Origin: Clostridium algoriphilum
GTDB taxonomy: Bacteria; Bacillota; Clostridia; Clostridiales; Clostridiaceae
DNA: 46,363 nt
Assembly (NCBI RefSeq): GCF_020443705.1
Contig: NZ_JAIZZK010000029.1
Coordinates: 1 to 46,363, forward strand
Direction of reading: 5' to 3'
The notes under the pieces were generated by a model. That model was given only the letters and a program-made list of their open reading frames with translations. It was not told where the DNA came from and ran no database searches. The position numbers and the translations under genes are program-made. Each line of letters starts with the position of its first letter. Positions within the stretch are counted from its first letter, which is position 1. Shown here piece by piece: positions 8,579-17,580 of the stretch.

Positions 8579-10175
8579 TCTATTTATAAATAGCTTCAAG
8601 GTCTCTTTCGTAGAGCAAGCTAATACTTTTATATATTTCCTTAAAAGATTACCCATTCTTGGCAAAAAAATACCCGATAATTTATATAAAAGAACACATG
8701 CTAAATTAATTATAGGTGTTATACGCAGTATATTAGGAGTGTTTGGTGGATTCATAGGAAAAGTTATATACTTGGGCATAATGATTATTTTACCATCTTA
8801 TTTAATCACTCATGACATTACAAAATTACAACCTGCTTTTATACACATATTTTTCTTTTTAAGTCTTGTTATGGGACCACTTATGAAAACTATAATACTT
8901 GATGAAAACAATATAGCAGCCTTTAATATGATAACCTTAATGAAGGCTGACGCAAGAGACTATTATCTTGGGGAACTACTATATAGAAACATTACTAACT
9001 TTATTTATTTTGTAATTCCTGTAATGATCATAGATTTAATTATAGGCTATACTCCACTAAGAGCTATAATGCTTATTGGGGAAGTAATAGCTTTTAGATT
9101 AATTGGAGAGTGGTTACAGCTTTTCATATATGATAAGACTGAAGTAATGTTAAAACAGAAAGGATTATATATGTCAGCCGTAATTATTGGTGGGCTTTTT
9201 CTTGCATATGGGTTACCTCTATTAGGGTACACTATTGATTTTAATTTAATATTATTTAACTCTTATGTTGTTATTACTGTACTTGGTATCGGGGTCGCCT
9301 CTTATATATATATATGGAGATATAAGAGATATACACAAATTGCAAAAGTATTATTAACTAAGGAAAATTTATATAATATAGAAAATATAAAAAATGGAAT
9401 TACATTTGCAACTGTGAAAATAGATGAAGAGAGAATGAGTAGGGAAGATTTAAATACAAAACAATATGACGAAAAGCAGGGGTATGAATATCTAAACTCA
9501 TTATTTTTTCTGCGTTTTAGAAGAATAATGATTAATCCAATAAAGCAAAGAATTATATTAATATTTATTTTACTTTTAATTGCGCTGTACTTTGTATTTT
9601 TTATGGCAAGTAAGCGTGGAATATTAGTGAACACAATTAAAGATAGTATTCCAATGTTGGTGTTTATAATGTACAGTATATCAACGGGAGAAAGAATCTG
9701 CAAAGCTATGTTTTATAATTGTGACGTAAGTTTATTAAGATATGCTTATTATAGAGAGGCAAATGTAATCTTATCCAACTTCACTTCAAGGCTTAAGAGG
9801 GTAGTTATTATTAACATTATACCAGCATTAACTTTATGCGTCGCTATAGCCTGTATTATAATAGCTAGCGATAGCTCACAACTTATTAAAATGATCCCTT
9901 TGTTTTTGTGTATAATTTGCTTAGCTTGCTTTTTTTCTATACATCATTTATTTATGTATTATGTATTACAGCCTTATACAGAACAGCTAACGGTAAAAAG
10001 TCCATTATTTAAAATAATAAACACAGTTATGTATTTTGCTAGCTATCTTTGTCTTCAAATTAGGACATCTTCATATTATTTCACTACAGGAATTATTATA
10101 ACAACTGTTGTATACATGGCAGTTGCGTTAATTGTGATTTACAGGGTAGCTCCAAAAACTTTTAAGTTAAAATAA
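8571..10175 (+). CDS. ABC-2 type exporter membrane protein
   Basis: 534 aa and strongly hydrophobic, with about ten to twelve predicted membrane helices in two groups separated by a polar stretch (about residues 265-315, rich in E, D and K). The start codon overlaps the end of the ATPase gene (ATGATTAG) and its ribosome binding site lies inside that gene, so it is the permease partner. I do not recognise a named family beyond ABC-2-like exporters; the cargo could be a drug, peptide or lipid. No terminator is obvious before the next promoter. Confidence 0.8.
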   Translation: MISLFINSFKVSFVEQANTFIYFLKRLPILGKKIPDNLYKRTHAKLIIGVIRSILGVFGGFIGKVIYLGIMIILPSYLITHDITKLQPAFIHIFFFLSLVMGPLMKTIILDENNIAAFNMITLMKADARDYYLGELLYRNITNFIYFVIPVMIIDLIIGYTPLRAIMLIGEVIAFRLIGEWLQLFIYDKTEVMLKQKGLYMSAVIIGGLFLAYGLPLLGYTIDFNLILFNSYVVITVLGIGVASYIYIWRYKRYTQIAKVLLTKENLYNIENIKNGITFATVKIDEERMSREDLNTKQYDEKQGYEYLNSLFFLRFRRIMINPIKQRIILIFILLLIALYFVFFMASKRGILVNTIKDSIPMLVFIMYSISTGERICKAMFYNCDVSLLRYAYYREANVILSNFTSRLKRVVIINIIPALTLCVAIACIIIASDSSQLIKMIPLFLCIICLACFFSIHHLFMYYVLQPYTEQLTVKSPLFKIINTVMYFASYLCLQIRTSSYYFTTGIIITTVVYMAVALIVIYRVAPKTFKLK

Positions 10176-10188
10176 ATCATGTTAAGTA

Positions 10189-10240
10189 TATACTTACATA
10201 TACTTAATATATTGACAATGTACTTATATATACTTATAAT
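10189..10240 (+). promoter_or_regulatory. sigma-A promoter with a 10-bp-phased operator array (probable DeoR autoregulation)
   Basis: A near-perfect promoter, TTGACA (10212-10217), 17 bp, TATAAT (10235-10240), lies within repeats of TATACTTA at 10189, 10199 and 10229 and TGTACTTA at 10219. All start at multiples of 10 bp from one another and so face the same side of the helix. The last copy overlaps the -10. This is what a self-repressing DeoR-family protein would need; the gene encoding one starts 19 bp downstream. Confidence 0.75.
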
Positions 10241-10258
10241 TAGTTATGAGGTGATTAT

Positions 10259-11014
10259 ATGTATCAAGAGGAGAGGCTTTTAAAAATACTAGAATATTTA
10301 CAATACTCAAGTAACCTATCTGTTCATGAAATATGCAACATGTTTACTATCTCTAGGGATACAGCGCGGCGAGATATAGTAAAACTTGTAGAAGAAGGTA
10401 CTGTAATTCGTACTCATGGGGGGGTTACTCTTCCTGGCTTAGTAGATACAATTAGAAATTATCGGCAGCGACTTGAAGCTCATTCAGAAGAAAAAAAAGA
10501 GATAGCTAAAAGAGCTTTAATGTTTATTAAAGATAATGAACATTATTTCTTTGATGTATCTACAACAGTAAGTTATCTTGCAAAGGGACTAAATAAAAAT
10601 GTTACAATATTTACTCACTCTCTTGATAATATAGAAATACTTTCAGAAAACAAAGAGGTTTCTGTTCATTGCATAGGTGGGTGTCTTAACAAAGCCAATC
10701 GCTTTTTCTACAATATAGACTATAAGAATTCTATTTCAGGAATTCATTTTGATGTAGCATTTTTAGGTGCCGCTGCCATAACGGTGGATGGAATTTATTA
10801 TGCTAACCATGAAGACGCTTTCATTAAGCAAACCTCTGCAAAACAGTCTGATAAAGTTATTTTACTTGCAGACTTTGAAAAGTATGGAAAAACTGCTTAT
10901 TATAAAGGATTGAACTGGGATCAAATCGATATCATTATTACTGACCGCATACCACCAACTTTATATGTGGACATTATTAAATATCATAATATTGAGTTGA
11001 ATATTATAGAATAA
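10259..11014 (+). CDS. DeoR-family sugar-phosphate-sensing repressor
   Basis: Transcription repressor, 251 aa, the usual DeoR family length. The N-terminal helix-turn-helix (about 20-55) reads LSVHEICNMFTISRDTARRD and is followed by the classic IRTHGG wing. The C-terminal DeoRC domain, which binds a phosphorylated sugar in this family, contains FFDVSTTVSYLAKGL and LLADFEKYG. It is followed after 15 bp by a HAD phosphatase gene, a common partner, and it stands beside the fructan locus, so fructose phosphate is a reasonable but unproven effector. Its promoter carries a phased operator array. Confidence 0.92.
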   Translation: MYQEERLLKILEYLQYSSNLSVHEICNMFTISRDTARRDIVKLVEEGTVIRTHGGVTLPGLVDTIRNYRQRLEAHSEEKKEIAKRALMFIKDNEHYFFDVSTTVSYLAKGLNKNVTIFTHSLDNIEILSENKEVSVHCIGGCLNKANRFFYNIDYKNSISGIHFDVAFLGAAAITVDGIYYANHEDAFIKQTSAKQSDKVILLADFEKYGKTAYYKGLNWDQIDIIITDRIPPTLYVDIIKYHNIELNIIE

Positions 11015-11029
11015 GGGGGAAATATAATT

Positions 11030-11845
11030 ATGAATAAAATTAAAATGATATGTTTGGACATTGATGGGACATTGCTTAATTCTCAGCATAAGATTTCACA
11101 AAAAACAAATGATATAATTAGAGTAGCTGCAAATGAAAAACAAATTCCAGTAATATTGGTGTCTGCAAGAATGCCAAAGGGAATATTATTTTTGCAAAAA
11201 GAACTTAATATAAGGCAACCAATTATTTGTTATAGTGGTGCTTTAGTTATAGACGCCAAAGCTAACATTTTATCAAGTAGCGGTATAGCAATTTTAGATG
11301 TCACACAAGTATATAGTTTTGTTAAAGAATTAAATGTTCATATGAGTTTATATAAAGATGATGAATGGTATATTGAAGAGTTAGATGAGTGGGCTAAGCA
11401 GGAGAGTGAAATAACTAATATCACCCCCAATATTACAAGTTTTACTGATCTATTTAATACGTGGGAAAATGAAAATTCTGGACCTAATAAAATTTTATGT
11501 ATGGGAAAACCAAATGACATAAAATTATTGAATGCAAAAATTAAAAGTGTTCACTCAAGTGATTTAAATGTATATCCCTCAAAGCCTACGTATCTAGAAA
11601 TAATGCCCAATAATGCTTCAAAAACTTCAGCTATAGAGATCTTGATGCAAAAGCTTAATATACAAAGATCAGAGATAATTGCTATAGGAGATAATTATAA
11701 TGATATTGATATGATTGAATTCGCAGGTATTGGAATTGCTATGGGCAATGCCCCAGACAAAGTGAAACAATATGCTGATGACATTACTTTTTCTAATGAT
11801 GAAGATGGTGTAGCTGATGCAATAAAAAAATACGTTATATTTTAG
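11030..11845 (+). CDS. Cof-type HAD-superfamily hydrolase (sugar phosphatase)
   Basis: Cytoplasmic phosphatase, 271 aa. The nucleophile motif is DIDGTLLNS (10-18), the second motif is VLVSARMPKG, and the C-terminal metal motif is GDNYNDIDMIEFAG with the following GNAP. The C2-type cap lies between them, as in the Cof subfamily that hydrolyses small sugar phosphates. It shares an operon with the DeoR regulator (ribosome binding site AAGGGGGAAA). A decayed copy of its last about 100 coding bases plus its terminator lies at 15239-15381, on the far side of the adjacent GH32 gene. Confidence 0.92.
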   Translation: MNKIKMICLDIDGTLLNSQHKISQKTNDIIRVAANEKQIPVILVSARMPKGILFLQKELNIRQPIICYSGALVIDAKANILSSSGIAILDVTQVYSFVKELNVHMSLYKDDEWYIEELDEWAKQESEITNITPNITSFTDLFNTWENENSGPNKILCMGKPNDIKLLNAKIKSVHSSDLNVYPSKPTYLEIMPNNASKTSAIEILMQKLNIQRSEIIAIGDNYNDIDMIEFAGIGIAMGNAPDKVKQYADDITFSNDEDGVADAIKKYVIF

Positions 11846-11877
11846 CCGATTTTTATTATGGCTAAAATTTAGGAAGA

Positions 11878-11904
11878 CATCTAATAAATTATATTAGGTG
11901 TTTT
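11878..11904 (+). terminator. terminator after the HAD gene
   Basis: CATCTAATA pairs with TATTAGGTG (one G-T pair) around a 5-base loop and is followed by TTTT. The same terminator type recurs at 15359-15388. Confidence 0.8.
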
Positions 11905-12048
11905 GCCTTTAGCTGTGTTAATGAACTTTACAACATCTTCTTTGTAATTTTTCGAAAAGTATTTTTTAATAGTTTTTACCTTACTTTCATTAGGAAAACA
12001 CAGATTTCTATTAAGAAACTTTTCAGAATCATTACAATTGTAATGATT
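11881..12048 (-). pseudogene. possible remnant of a convergent reading frame
   Basis: The minus strand is open for 55 codons without a usable start and ends in TAG inside the HAD terminator. The translation includes NYKEDVVKFINTAKGKTPN, which looks protein-like but matches no family I know. AT-rich DNA gives lysine/asparagine-rich open frames by chance, so this is weak. The rest of the HAD-GH32 gap (11905-12217) holds the promoter elements listed separately. Confidence 0.15.
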
Positions 12049-12094
12049 TCAATGACAAAATACAGGCGAAAATAACATTAAATAGGTTCATAAT
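12032..12094 (+). promoter_or_regulatory. fructan-regulon promoter 1: two 21-bp-spaced TGACAA-type sites and -10
   Basis: TTACAA (12032, within the palindrome ATTACAATTGTAAT) and TGACAA (12053) start 21 bp apart. The second starts exactly 36 bp before CATAAT (12089-12094). No good -35 is present, as expected for an activator-dependent promoter. The same architecture occurs at 26367-26450 and, with a weak -10, at 19958-20020. Confidence 0.65.
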
Positions 12095-12125
12095 ATATTT
12101 ATAGCATTATTCAATTTGGCTTAAC

Positions 12126-12139
12126 TGAAAACGTTATCA
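12126..12139 (+). promoter_or_regulatory. cre-like catabolite site
   Basis: TGAAAACGTTATCA fits the catabolite-responsive element consensus. It lies about 25-40 bp downstream of the expected transcription start, a position where CcpA acts as a roadblock. Confidence 0.65.
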
Positions 12140-12217
12140 CAAAATAGTGCAATCACAGTTATGGGAGGAATTGTTTATACAATTGAGTTTTCGAACTAAA
12201 TTTGGGGGGGATATAAA

Positions 12218-15200
12218 ATGAATAAGGGAAAAACAATAAAACTAATAATAATTGTACTTATGATTATGACAACAACAATTATTTCTTCAATAAGAGCGTT
12301 AGCAGAGGGAAAAACTTCTAAGTCAGATATTTCATACAAATCATCACTAAGTCAAAAACACAGTCCGAGTAGTAATAAGGGCGTTACAACCGATTATTTA
12401 GAAAATTATCGTGAACAGTATCATTATTCCCCCGCTAAGGCATGGGCAAATGACCCGAATGGAATGGTTTATTTTAAGGGGGAATATCACTTATTCTATC
12501 AATATAATCCAGATGCTGCTGTATGGGGACCAATGCATTGGGGACATGCAGTTAGTAAAGACTTAATTCATTGGAAAGAACTACCAATTGCTTTGAATCC
12601 AGATAAAGGCGGAACAATTTACTCAGGATCAGCAGTTGTAGATAAAGATAATACTAGTGGTTTCTTTGATGGAATTAAAGGTGGCGGATTAGTTGCAATC
12701 TATACTCAAGATTATCTAAATGATAAGGGTACAGAAAAACAAAAACAAAGTATCGCATACAGTAAAGATAATGGAAGAACATGGACTAAATATGAAGGTA
12801 ATCCTGTTATTTCAACAGAAAATGATCCATTAAATAATGGGGCATTTAGGGATCCTAAAGTATTCTATCATGAAGAATCTGGAAAGTGGATGATGGTAGT
12901 CGCAGGTGGACCACTACGATTCTTCTCATCAACTGATTTAAAGCATTGGAAACCCGAGGGAATGCAACCAGAAATTCAAACAGAATGTCCAGATTTATTT
13001 AAATTAGAAGTAGTAGATAGTGGTAAAAACAAATGGGTATTAAGTGAAGGCGGAAGATATTATCGTGTTGGTGATTTTAAGTTGGTAGATGGTGTTTGGA
13101 AATTTGTTCCTGATAATGATGAGCGTAGTGTTATGAATTTTGCTAAAGATTCATATGCAGCTCAAACTTACTCTGGCACAGATGAAAATGGTACACCTGA
13201 TGGAAGAAGAATTATGATTAACTGGATGAATAATTGGGATTACTGTAATAACATTGCTCCAATAACAAAAACATTTAATGGACAATTTACTTTACAAAGC
13301 GAATTAAAACTAGTTAATACAAATGAAGGAATACGTTTAACTCAACAACCAATCAAAGAATATAAAAAACTACGTAAAGGTGTCAAGAACTTTGAAAATG
13401 TTACAATTTCTCAAGATAAGCCTAATATTCTGAGTGATTTATCAGGAAGTCAATATGAAATTGTTGCAGAGTTTAAACCAGATGAAAATACAACAGAAGT
13501 TGGATTTAAATTACGTGTTGGTGCAGGGCAAGAAACAATAGTTAAATATAATACTCAAACTGAAAAGATAACAATTGATCGTTCAAAATCAGGAAAGTCA
13601 CCAAGTAATTCAAGTGTTTTCTTACAGTCATATAGTAGTAAGGTAAATAAAACAAAAGATGGTAAAATTCAATTGAATATTTTTGTAGATTCATCATCTG
13701 TAGAATTATATGGAAATAACGGGGAGGTATGTGGTGCAACTCAAATTTTCCCTAATCGTTCTAGTGAAGGAATAGAAGTATACTCACTTGGAGGAAAAAC
13801 AAAAGCTACAATTAAATATTACCCATTAAGTGGTATTTGGAATAATGATATTAAGGGAAAGAGCTCTGTTTTAGTATCATTAAGTGAAGAAGAACTAGAA
13901 AAGACTGTAGGCGATGAATTTTCTATTTATACAACTACGATTCCTACAACAGTATCTCAAGGTGTTACATGGAAATTTTCAGATCCTGAGGTATTAGAAA
14001 TTGTAAGTCAAGATGATACACAGACCACATTTAAAACAAAAAAAGTAGGAAGTACAACTTTAACTGCTACTTCTAAAGATGCAAAGGCCCAAAAAACAGC
14101 TAACTTAAATGTTTACGGTAAGGACACAAGTGATATTATTAAAGATTTAACTAATTTTAGCACTAGTGGATCTTGGTATGTTAAGAAGGGTGCTTATGTA
14201 GGAAACAATGAAGGTGATGGATTCACAGTAGCAGAACAAACAAATGCTGATAAAAAATTAACGTATACTTTAGAGGCTGAAGCTAATCTTTTAGATACAG
14301 GTAATACCGCTGGGATTGTATTATTATCACAAAATGAAGATCCTAAAAAAGGATCTATTATAGCAAATGTTAATAAATATGGTAATTATAGAGTATTTGT
14401 GTTTACAGGAGAATTTGATGATAATGGTAATCCAAAAGTTAAGGATTTGGTAGAGGGTATAGTTCCAAAAACAGAAGATAACAAGTACAATTTAAAAGTG
14501 GAATTAAAAGGAAACCATATTAGTTATTGGATTAATGGTGAATTAGTATGTGATACTAATCAAGATTATTATAAAACAGGACGATTTGGATTAAATGTGT
14601 TTGGTGGAACAACAGAATTTAAAAATGTAACTTTTAAGAGTACCACATCAATTGATCATACAAATATTGAAGGTTCAGGTTTAACTTTTGACCAAACACC
14701 AGGAAATTTACATGTGGCTAATGATAGTTATGTGGTAGATAATGGAAAACAGCAGACTGGTGTGGCGATTTCAGATCAAGAAATAGATATTAACAAAAAT
14801 ATATATACCTTAGAAATAGATTCTAAAGTTTTAGGAGATTGGCATGCTGATAATCCAGCAAATGGTGATACTATGGGAATTGTATTATTCTCTCAAAGTG
14901 ACGATCTATTTAGAGATGGAGGTATTGTGGCTAATGTTAATAAATGGGGTTCGTATAATTTGATTGCACATGTGAAAGACGAGAATGGTAATATTAAAGA
15001 GGTTAACCTTGCAGGCGGTAAGGTTGGTGAAGCGCAATACAATAAATATAAGTTAAAAGTAAAATTAGAAGTAAACCGAATTAGTTTCTGGATAAATGGA
15101 GAATTAGTGTGTGATAATATACAACAAAATTATTATGAAACAGGAAAGTTTGGATTAATTGTATGGAATGGACCTTCAGAATTTAGAAATGTAAATATTA

Positions 15201-15229
15201 CTAGTGACGAGGTTACTCTATTAAAATAG
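12218..15229 (+). CDS. secreted GH32 fructanase (levanase type) with Ig-like and two CBM66-like domains
   Basis: Extracellular fructan hydrolase, 1003 aa. A signal peptide (1-29, cleavage likely after RALA) precedes the five-bladed GH32 catalytic domain. NDPNG holds nucleophile D79, FRDPKV holds D212 and ECPDL holds acid/base E256. The GH32 C-terminal beta-sandwich follows (about 380-545), then a bacterial Ig-like segment (about 553-640) and two related beta-sandwich modules (about 645-810 and 820-1003). Both modules contain SYWINGELVCD or SFWINGELVCD, and they resemble the CBM66 module that binds fructan ends in exo-levanases. Expected products are fructose from levan, inulin or sucrose. It has a candidate regulated promoter with a cre-like site, and it is flanked by duplicated HAD-gene tails, which suggests cassette insertion. 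Confidence 0.92.
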   Translation: MNKGKTIKLIIIVLMIMTTTIISSIRALAEGKTSKSDISYKSSLSQKHSPSSNKGVTTDYLENYREQYHYSPAKAWANDPNGMVYFKGEYHLFYQYNPDAAVWGPMHWGHAVSKDLIHWKELPIALNPDKGGTIYSGSAVVDKDNTSGFFDGIKGGGLVAIYTQDYLNDKGTEKQKQSIAYSKDNGRTWTKYEGNPVISTENDPLNNGAFRDPKVFYHEESGKWMMVVAGGPLRFFSSTDLKHWKPEGMQPEIQTECPDLFKLEVVDSGKNKWVLSEGGRYYRVGDFKLVDGVWKFVPDNDERSVMNFAKDSYAAQTYSGTDENGTPDGRRIMINWMNNWDYCNNIAPITKTFNGQFTLQSELKLVNTNEGIRLTQQPIKEYKKLRKGVKNFENVTISQDKPNILSDLSGSQYEIVAEFKPDENTTEVGFKLRVGAGQETIVKYNTQTEKITIDRSKSGKSPSNSSVFLQSYSSKVNKTKDGKIQLNIFVDSSSVELYGNNGEVCGATQIFPNRSSEGIEVYSLGGKTKATIKYYPLSGIWNNDIKGKSSVLVSLSEEELEKTVGDEFSIYTTTIPTTVSQGVTWKFSDPEVLEIVSQDDTQTTFKTKKVGSTTLTATSKDAKAQKTANLNVYGKDTSDIIKDLTNFSTSGSWYVKKGAYVGNNEGDGFTVAEQTNADKKLTYTLEAEANLLDTGNTAGIVLLSQNEDPKKGSIIANVNKYGNYRVFVFTGEFDDNGNPKVKDLVEGIVPKTEDNKYNLKVELKGNHISYWINGELVCDTNQDYYKTGRFGLNVFGGTTEFKNVTFKSTTSIDHTNIEGSGLTFDQTPGNLHVANDSYVVDNGKQQTGVAISDQEIDINKNIYTLEIDSKVLGDWHADNPANGDTMGIVLFSQSDDLFRDGGIVANVNKWGSYNLIAHVKDENGNIKEVNLAGGKVGEAQYNKYKLKVKLEVNRISFWINGELVCDNIQQNYYETGKFGLIVWNGPSEFRNVNITSDEVTLLK

Positions 15230-15234
15230 CTATA

Positions 15235-15340
15235 GATGGAGTAAAACAGTATGTTAATGAGATAACTTTTTCTAATGATGAAGATGGTTTAGACGAGGTG
15301 ATACAAAAAAATAGAATATATCTTGAACCTTTTTTATTAT
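15235..15340 (+). pseudogene. decayed duplicate of the HAD phosphatase 3' end
   Basis: Codons from about 15235 translate to GVKQYVNEITFSNDEDG, matching KVKQYADDITFSNDEDG at the end of the HAD protein (11758 onward). The DNA match continues past the HAD stop (TTTTTATTATGG followed by TTAAA- or CTAAA-type sequence) into the terminator. The upstream 240 codons are absent and the reading frame runs on past the original stop, so it is a non-functional fragment. It begins directly after the stop of the GH32 gene. Confidence 0.8.
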
Positions 15341-15358
15341 GGTTAAATATTTAAATGG

Positions 15359-15388
15359 CACCTAATAAGTTTTATTAGGTGTTTTTTT
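15359..15388 (+). terminator. terminator after the GH32 gene (copy of the HAD terminator)
   Basis: A perfect 10-bp stem CACCTAATAA/TTATTAGGTG with a GTT loop is followed by seven T residues. It is the duplicated counterpart of 11878-11904. The remaining stretch to 15569 shows no clear promoter; it contains an inverted repeat GTTAA/TTAAC (15530-15548). Confidence 0.9.
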
Positions 15389-15569
15389 GTATTAGAAAGA
15401 AAATTGTGAATTATCGCTTATATACATTTATTATTTGTGGAAATAACTTATATAAGGTGTTACAATAAAAGTGTAATATTGTAAATCAAGGCAGAAAACT
15501 GAAACACGACAAAAAATCAGCAAATAAGTGTTAACGAAAACGATTAACAATTTTTATGGGGGTAAAATA

Positions 15570-16916
15570 GTGGAGAAACTAGATGAAAAAAGATGGCAAA
15601 ATACATCCATAACTAGGATTACGTTATTTATTATAAATTTTTTAGTGATTGTATTTATGTCTATAGTTAGCTCTAACACAATAGGACTTATCTGCGAGAA
15701 TAGTATGGCAAGGGAATTTATTGAAAAAATTAAATCGGTTCCCACAATAGCATGGAAAATGCCTGTATTTTCTATGCTACTTTTATTTATGCTTAGCTTA
15801 GGTGTAGTAGTTAGAGAAAAGTTTTTTATGAAAAATCAACTTGCGCTTTATATTTTTTGCATTTTTGATATTTTATTATGTATTGGTATAATGGGTTATC
15901 TTAATATGGACTACAAAGGAATATTACTCATAGCAATAGCAAATATAGTTACTTATATTGATGGAAAAAAAAGAAAAAGTGTATTCATTTTAGTAATAAT
16001 TGTTATTTATATAACATTAGACTATAATATTTTGTCCATTAAAGTTAATATGTTTAATATAAATGATTATGTCCAATACTATACGTCCATGCAAAGGCTT
16101 TATTTCTTTAGTATTAAGAATATACTTAATTCCACAAATGAAATTATTTTTATATTGTTTATGATTCAAGTTATACAAAGTGAAAAGGATGAAAATGAGA
16201 AAATTTCTGAGCTATACAGTGAACTATACAAATCCTCAGAAGAATTAGAAGTTATAAATATTCAATTACAAGACTATGCTAGAAAATCTCAGGAAGCAGC
16301 TAAAATTAAAGAGAGAAATAGATTAGCAAGGGAAATTCATGATACTATCGGTCATACACTTACGGGTATAGCCATTGGTTTAGAAGCATGTATAGAATTA
16401 TCAGAAATTAATATAAGTAAGATGAAAATTCAAATGACAAAAATATCAGCGCTTGCAAGATCGGGGCTATTAGATGTGCGAAGGTCTATGAGTGAACTAA
16501 GACCAGATGCACTTGAAAGATTTTCACTAATTGCAGCAATTTCTAAGTTATCTGAAGATATAAATGAGTGTACAAATACTAAAGTTATAATTCAAATTAA
16601 AGGACAAGCTCATAAAATGGCTGCTGATGAAGAAGAAATAGTTTATAGAATAGTGCAAGAGGGAATAACCAATGCAGTAAGGCATGGTGCTGCAAGTGAG
16701 ATTATAGTAGCTTTAGAATTTGCAGAAAACAAGTTGAAAATTAAAATAAAGGATGATGGAATAGGCTCAGACGAAATTAAAAAAGGTTTTGGATTAAGGC
16801 ATATTGAGGAGAGAGTAGATATGTTAGGTGGAAAAGTGAATTTTGGGGGGATTCCATCAGGTGGATTTGTTATTTCTGCTTACTTGCCTATAAGGAGGGA
16901 AATTAAAAATGATTAA
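15570..16916 (+). CDS. NarL/DesK-type sensor histidine kinase, probable fructan sensor kinase
   Basis: 448 aa from GTG 15570, which has GGGGGT (15558-15563) at proper spacing. An in-frame GTG at 15528 would give 462 aa but has no ribosome binding site. The N-terminal half has about five or six membrane helices and no recognisable extracytoplasmic sensor domain. A short coiled region (SELYSELYKSSEELEVINIQ) leads to the HisKA_3 box REIHDTIGHTLTG, whose first His is the acceptor. The HATPase has GITNAVRHG, DDGIG and GFGLRHIEERV. It overlaps its regulator gene by 8 bp and is followed by two tethered sugar-binding proteins, which probably supply the sensing function. Confidence 0.92.
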   Translation: MEKLDEKRWQNTSITRITLFIINFLVIVFMSIVSSNTIGLICENSMAREFIEKIKSVPTIAWKMPVFSMLLLFMLSLGVVVREKFFMKNQLALYIFCIFDILLCIGIMGYLNMDYKGILLIAIANIVTYIDGKKRKSVFILVIIVIYITLDYNILSIKVNMFNINDYVQYYTSMQRLYFFSIKNILNSTNEIIFILFMIQVIQSEKDENEKISELYSELYKSSEELEVINIQLQDYARKSQEAAKIKERNRLAREIHDTIGHTLTGIAIGLEACIELSEINISKMKIQMTKISALARSGLLDVRRSMSELRPDALERFSLIAAISKLSEDINECTNTKVIIQIKGQAHKMAADEEEIVYRIVQEGITNAVRHGAASEIIVALEFAENKLKIKIKDDGIGSDEIKKGFGLRHIEERVDMLGGKVNFGGIPSGGFVISAYLPIRREIKND

Positions 16917-17580
16917 AATATTAATAGCAGAAGATCAAGAAATTATTAGTCAAAGTTTAGAAATAATTCTTGGAAATAAGCCTGATTTAAAAGTAGTTGG
17001 TGTTGCAGAAGATGGTAAGAAAGCTGTTAGATTAGCTCAAAAACTAATTCCAGATATTATTTTAATGGACATACGTATGCCTGAAATAGATGGAGTAAAA
17101 TGTATAAAAATTATAAAAGAGATCTTACCACAAATAAAAATTATAGTGCTTACAACTTTTGATGATAATGAATATGTGTTTAATGCTCTAAAAAATGGAG
17201 CAAGTGGGTACCTATTAAAGGGTCTATCTTCTGTAGAATTAGTTGGGGCTATTAGAACGGTATTTAATGGAGGAGCTCTTATAAATCCGAATATCGCGGT
17301 GAAAGTAGTTGAATTTTTCCATGAAACTGAGACTGAAAACTTTAAAATAAATGTAGATGAGTTAGAATTTAATAATTTAAGTAAAAATGAGTTGAGAATA
17401 ATTAAGTTAATAGGTAGGGGAATGTCAAATAAAGAAATAGCTTCAGATGTTAATTTTAGTGAGGGTACTGTGAGAAATTATATAAGTAATATTTTAAGTA
17501 AACTAGGATTAAGGGATAGAACTCAGATAGCCATCTTTGCAATTCAATCTAAATTGGAGCTGAAAAGAGTTGAAAATTAG
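16909..17580 (+). CDS. NarL/FixJ-family response regulator, candidate activator of the fructan genes
   Basis: Cytoplasmic regulator, 223 aa. The receiver has E8-D9, phospho-acceptor D54 (IILMDIRMPEIDG), Thr in VLTTFDD and Lys in YLLKG. The C-terminal LuxR-type helix-turn-helix (about 155-215) reads LIGRGMSNKEIASDVNFSEG then VRNYISNILSKLGLRDRTQ. It overlaps the kinase gene by 8 bp and the binding protein gene by 11 bp, so the unit is co-expressed. LuxR-type regulators commonly bind repeated half-sites; the 21-bp-spaced TGACAA arrays before three fructan transcription units are the obvious candidate targets. This last step is inference. Confidence 0.93.
   Translation: MIKILIAEDQEIISQSLEIILGNKPDLKVVGVAEDGKKAVRLAQKLIPDIILMDIRMPEIDGVKCIKIIKEILPQIKIIVLTTFDDNEYVFNALKNGASGYLLKGLSSVELVGAIRTVFNGGALINPNIAVKVVEFFHETETENFKINVDELEFNNLSKNELRIIKLIGRGMSNKEIASDVNFSEGTVRNYISNILSKLGLRDRTQIAIFAIQSKLELKRVEN

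Noticed and set aside
12100-12217. Sigma-54 promoter for levan genes, as in Bacillus subtilis lev
   Set aside because: No TGGCAC-N5-TTGCA-like pair was found before the GH32 genes or the PTS, and no LevR-type activator gene is present in the window.
15530-15550. cre site before the fructan kinase gene
   Set aside because: The sequence around CGAAAACGATTAAC departs from the cre consensus at several fixed positions; only a short inverted repeat can be claimed.
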